9,713 nucleotides of DNA from Sedimentisphaerales bacterium (GTDB taxonomy: Bacteria; Planctomycetota; Phycisphaerae; Sedimentisphaerales; Anaerobacaceae), in the NCBI GenBank assembly GCA_016933985.1, contig JAFGTU010000100.1, positions 1 through 9,713 on the forward strand, in the 5' to 3' direction. The notes beneath the pieces were generated by a model. It saw only the letters and a program-made list of their open reading frames with translations. It was not told where the DNA came from and ran no database searches. Shown here piece by piece: positions 7,784 through 9,713 of this stretch; within the stretch, counting starts at the first letter, position 1, and each line of letters opens with the position of its first letter. Made by a program: the position numbers and the translations under genes.

Positions 7784-7929
7784 TCACGGATATCTAAAGC
7801 TGTAGCTGTCGGGGCATCTTCTGCGCCTATCCTCTAATTCTCCTGTATCTGTCGTATTCCAGTTCAAAAGAGTACCTCTCGAGTGTATCGCCATTTCGTA
7901 GGCCCGGAGTGTCGAGTCGAGTAAATGTT

Positions 7930-7958
7930 TGGACAAGGGGGGAATGGCGGCGTATAAT
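7930..7958 (+). promoter_or_regulatory. Strong sigma70-type promoter candidate for the dehydrogenase operon
   Basis: TGGACA (7930-7935, five of six bases) and a perfect TATAAT (7953-7958) are separated by 17 bp. Transcription would start near 7965, about 30 nt before the TTG start, with the CGGAG ribosome site in between. This is the best promoter match in the window. Confidence 0.6.
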
Positions 7959-7994
7959 CGGGCCGATTTTTGACTGCTTTACGGAGTATTTGGC

Positions 7995-9026
7995 TTGAAA
8001 GCCCTGATTTACACAGCACCTTATAGTTTTGAGTACTCGGATTTCCCCGATCCGCAAGTCGGGCCGGATGATGTCCTCGTTCGCGTAAAGGCCTGCGGGA
8101 TATGCGGTTCCGACGTTCACGGTGCCAGCGGCAAGACGGGCAGGAGGCTACCGCCCCTGATTATGGGCCACGAAGCCGCTGGCGTTGTCGAGCAAATCGG
8201 CGGCAATGTGAAGGGATTCGAGCAGGGTGAGCGGGTATGCTTCGATTCGACAGTCTATTGCAATAAGTGTCCGGCCTGCCGAGAAGGGCGGTTCAATCGC
8301 TGCCGCAGCCGCCAGGTGCTCGGTGTCTCGCCGGGCGATTTCAAGAGGCACGGGGCTATGGCCGAATTCGTCGCCCTCCCGTGGTGGATCGTCTCGAAAA
8401 TACCGGACAATATGTCGTTTGTCTGGGCGGCCCTTTTGGAACCGGTCTCGATAGGCGTCCACGCAGCAAGCAGGGCCCCGATAACGCCCGACGACACGGT
8501 AGTAGTCATCGGCGCCGGCACGATAGGGCTTTTCATCCTCCAGGCCGTCAAGTTAAGAGGGCCGGCGAAGATAATCGCCTGCGATATAGACGAATTTCGT
8601 CTCGGCGTGGCCAAGAAGCTTGGCGCCAACGCCGTCGTAAACCCCTCAAAGATCGACCTCAAAGAGGCGATTCTCGGAGAAACCGAGGGACAAGGGGCGA
8701 ACGTTACACTGGAAGCAGTCGGCTATGCCCGCACTTTTGCCGATGCGATCTCTATCACTAAGACAGGCGGATACGTCGTCGCAGTCGGAAATCTCGAGCC
8801 GAGGGCCGAGTTCAATCCGCAGGAATTGGTCGCCAGGGAGTTGACGTTTACCGGCTCCTATGCCAGCAGCGGCGAATTCCGAGACTGCATAGACCTTGTG
8901 GCGTCGGGTAAGATCGACGTCGATCCCCTAATCAGCGACGTCGTTCCGCTGAGCGATGGCGCACGAGCCTTCGACCGCCTCCTCAAGGCAGAGGAGAATC
9001 TGCTAAAAATAGTATTGGAACCATAA
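7995..9026 (+). CDS. Zinc-dependent medium-chain dehydrogenase (sorbitol/L-idonate dehydrogenase-like)
   Basis: Cytoplasmic NAD(P)-dependent alcohol dehydrogenase of the MDR family, 343 residues, the usual length for sorbitol, threonine and L-idonate dehydrogenases. Catalytic zinc ligands are visible as C37 (G-I-C-G-S-D), H59-E60 (G-H-E-A-A-G) and E149 (L-L-E-P). The structural zinc lobe has C89, C92, C95 and C103. The nucleotide-binding G-A-G-T-I-G is at 173-178, and D197 after the second Rossmann strand points to NAD rather than NADP. The start is TTG with CGGAG 8 nt upstream. No ATG start is available: the next methionine, residue 58, is already past the catalytic C37, and the family begins M-K-A-L at exactly this point. 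It oxidises a secondary hydroxyl of a polyol or sugar acid, or does the reverse; the exact substrate is unresolved. A 27-bp gap to the SDR gene suggests co-transcription from the promoter at 7930-7958. Confidence 0.92.
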   Translation: MKALIYTAPYSFEYSDFPDPQVGPDDVLVRVKACGICGSDVHGASGKTGRRLPPLIMGHEAAGVVEQIGGNVKGFEQGERVCFDSTVYCNKCPACREGRFNRCRSRQVLGVSPGDFKRHGAMAEFVALPWWIVSKIPDNMSFVWAALLEPVSIGVHAASRAPITPDDTVVVIGAGTIGLFILQAVKLRGPAKIIACDIDEFRLGVAKKLGANAVVNPSKIDLKEAILGETEGQGANVTLEAVGYARTFADAISITKTGGYVVAVGNLEPRAEFNPQELVARELTFTGSYASSGEFRDCIDLVASGKIDVDPLISDVVPLSDGARAFDRLLKAEENLLKIVLEP

Positions 9027-9053
9027 TACTTTGTCATGCTGGGGTAGAATGGA

Positions 9054-9713
9054 ATGCAGGACCTTTTTAATCTTTCCGGAAAAGTCGCGATTGTAACGGG
9101 TACAAGCAGGGGCCTCGGCCAGTATTTCGCAAGGGCCCTTGCCAAGGCCGGGGCCGACCTGGTTATTACCAGCAGAAACATCGAGAGCCTGACCGAGTTC
9201 AAGAAGGAAATCGAGGATTTGGGGCGAAAGGCCCTGCCCGTTAAGCTGGATGTGCTCTCTCAGAGCGATATTGCGGATATGGTCGAAGCGGCGATGCAGG
9301 AATACGGCAAGATCGATATCCTGGTCAACAACGCCGGCCTTAACATCCGCCATCCGAGCAGCGAGTTCCCGTGGGAGGATTGGGATACGGTGCTAAATAC
9401 GAATCTCAAGGGCAGCTTCTTCTGCGCACAGGCGGTCGGAAGGGAGATGATGAAGCGCAAATACGGCAGGATAATCAATATCGGCTCATGCACCTGCGTC
9501 TTCGGCATGGAGGGAATCGCCCCTTATACTGCCAGCCGGGGCGGAGTCCTGCAGATGACCCGAAGCCTGGCCGCCGAGTGGGGCAAGTACGGCATAACGG
9601 CCAACGTCCTCGCCCCCGGCTGGTTCAAGACCGCCCAGAACGCCGTCCTTTATGAAAACAAGGACTGGCTGGCCTACATTAAGGATCGAATCCCCCTCAA
9701 CCGCCCCGGCAAG
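9054..9713 (+). CDS. Short-chain dehydrogenase/reductase (gluconate 5-dehydrogenase/KduD-like), C-terminus cut by the window edge
   Basis: Classical SDR with a Rossmann fold, 220 residues visible of an expected total near 250-260. The coenzyme motif T-G-x-x-x-G-x-G is at 15-22, N-N-A-G at 92-95, the tetrad asparagine at N117, catalytic serine at S145 and catalytic tyrosine Y158 exactly 13 residues later. The next catalytic position is unusual: Y-T-A-S-R gives R162 where YxxxK is expected. The P-G segment at 188-189 is normal. Closest by eye are gluconate 5-dehydrogenase (IdnO) and KduD types, which act on keto sugar acids. An in-frame TAG three codons upstream fixes ATG 9054; the ribosome site is weak (GGGG at 9041-9044). 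It follows the MDR gene by 27 bp, so the two probably act in one oxidation/reduction route for a sugar acid or polyol. Confidence 0.9.
   Translation, partial: MQDLFNLSGKVAIVTGTSRGLGQYFARALAKAGADLVITSRNIESLTEFKKEIEDLGRKALPVKLDVLSQSDIADMVEAAMQEYGKIDILVNNAGLNIRHPSSEFPWEDWDTVLNTNLKGSFFCAQAVGREMMKRKYGRIINIGSCTCVFGMEGIAPYTASRGGVLQMTRSLAAEWGKYGITANVLAPGWFKTAQNAVLYENKDWLAYIKDRIPLNRPGK

Larger units (their letters stand above)
7693..7994. other. Divergent control region between the ankyrin gene and the dehydrogenase operon
   Basis: About 300 bp without a supported gene. It contains one promoter candidate facing each way (minus 7755-7783, plus 7930-7958), with ribosome sites at 7700-7704 (AGGAG, minus) and 7982-7986 (CGGAG, plus). 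Between the promoters, 7784-7929 shows only small repeats: AGCTGT twice in tandem near 7799-7810, and CGAGTGT-like copies near 7878 and 7906. I recognise no riboswitch or known operator. Confidence 0.65.

Noticed and set aside
7870..7920. CGAGTGT/TCGAG short repeats as a regulator-binding array
   Set aside because: Copies are few, irregularly spaced and not aligned with either promoter, so they are not distinguishable from chance.
7827..8120. Open frame (97 codons) on the minus strand at the divergent region
   Set aside because: It is antisense to the start of the dehydrogenase gene, covers its promoter and has no recognisable domain.

Overview
The window looks like part of a free-living, polysaccharide-degrading bacterium. 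My best guess is a planctomycete of the Phycisphaerae (Sedimentisphaerales-like) or another PVC-group member. That guess rests on the gene types (secreted GH38 enzyme, URO-D-like protein, SSS symporter, ankyrin protein, sugar dehydrogenases) and on fairly GC-rich genes preceded by AGGAG ribosome sites. It is an inference; no marker gene is present.

Left two thirds (minus strand, read right to left): a tight three-gene operon. A large exported GH38 alpha-mannosidase-like enzyme (2601-6101) is followed after 9 bp by a cobalamin-methyltransferase-type URO-D homologue (1374-2591). After 15 bp comes a sodium:solute symporter that runs off the left edge (1-1358). The layout suggests cutting a glycan outside the cytoplasm, importing a product with sodium, and an intracellular step by the URO-D-like protein. 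The substrate is not known. A 220-bp leader before the GH38 gene (6102-6321) has no gene but can form a strand-specific hairpin.

Middle (6322-7692, minus strand): a cytoplasmic protein made almost wholly of ankyrin repeats. It lies in a visibly lower-GC stretch between two metabolic units, and its start was re-chosen at 7692 on ribosome-site and promoter evidence.

Right end (plus strand): a roughly 300-bp divergent control region (7693-7994) carries a candidate promoter in each direction. It leads into a zinc-dependent polyol/sugar dehydrogenase with a TTG start (7995-9026), then a classical SDR (9054 to the edge). The pair resembles the MDR + SDR modules that interconvert sugar acids or polyols through keto intermediates. 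The SDR has arginine at the usual catalytic lysine position.

The window therefore holds two divergent carbohydrate-use units with an ankyrin gene between them. I saw no CRISPR array, tRNA, rRNA, transposase or phage gene, and no wholly new system. The most unusual points are the repeat-inflated signal region of the GH38 enzyme, the structured leader, the altered metal-ligand pattern in the URO-D protein and the YxxxR motif in the SDR.
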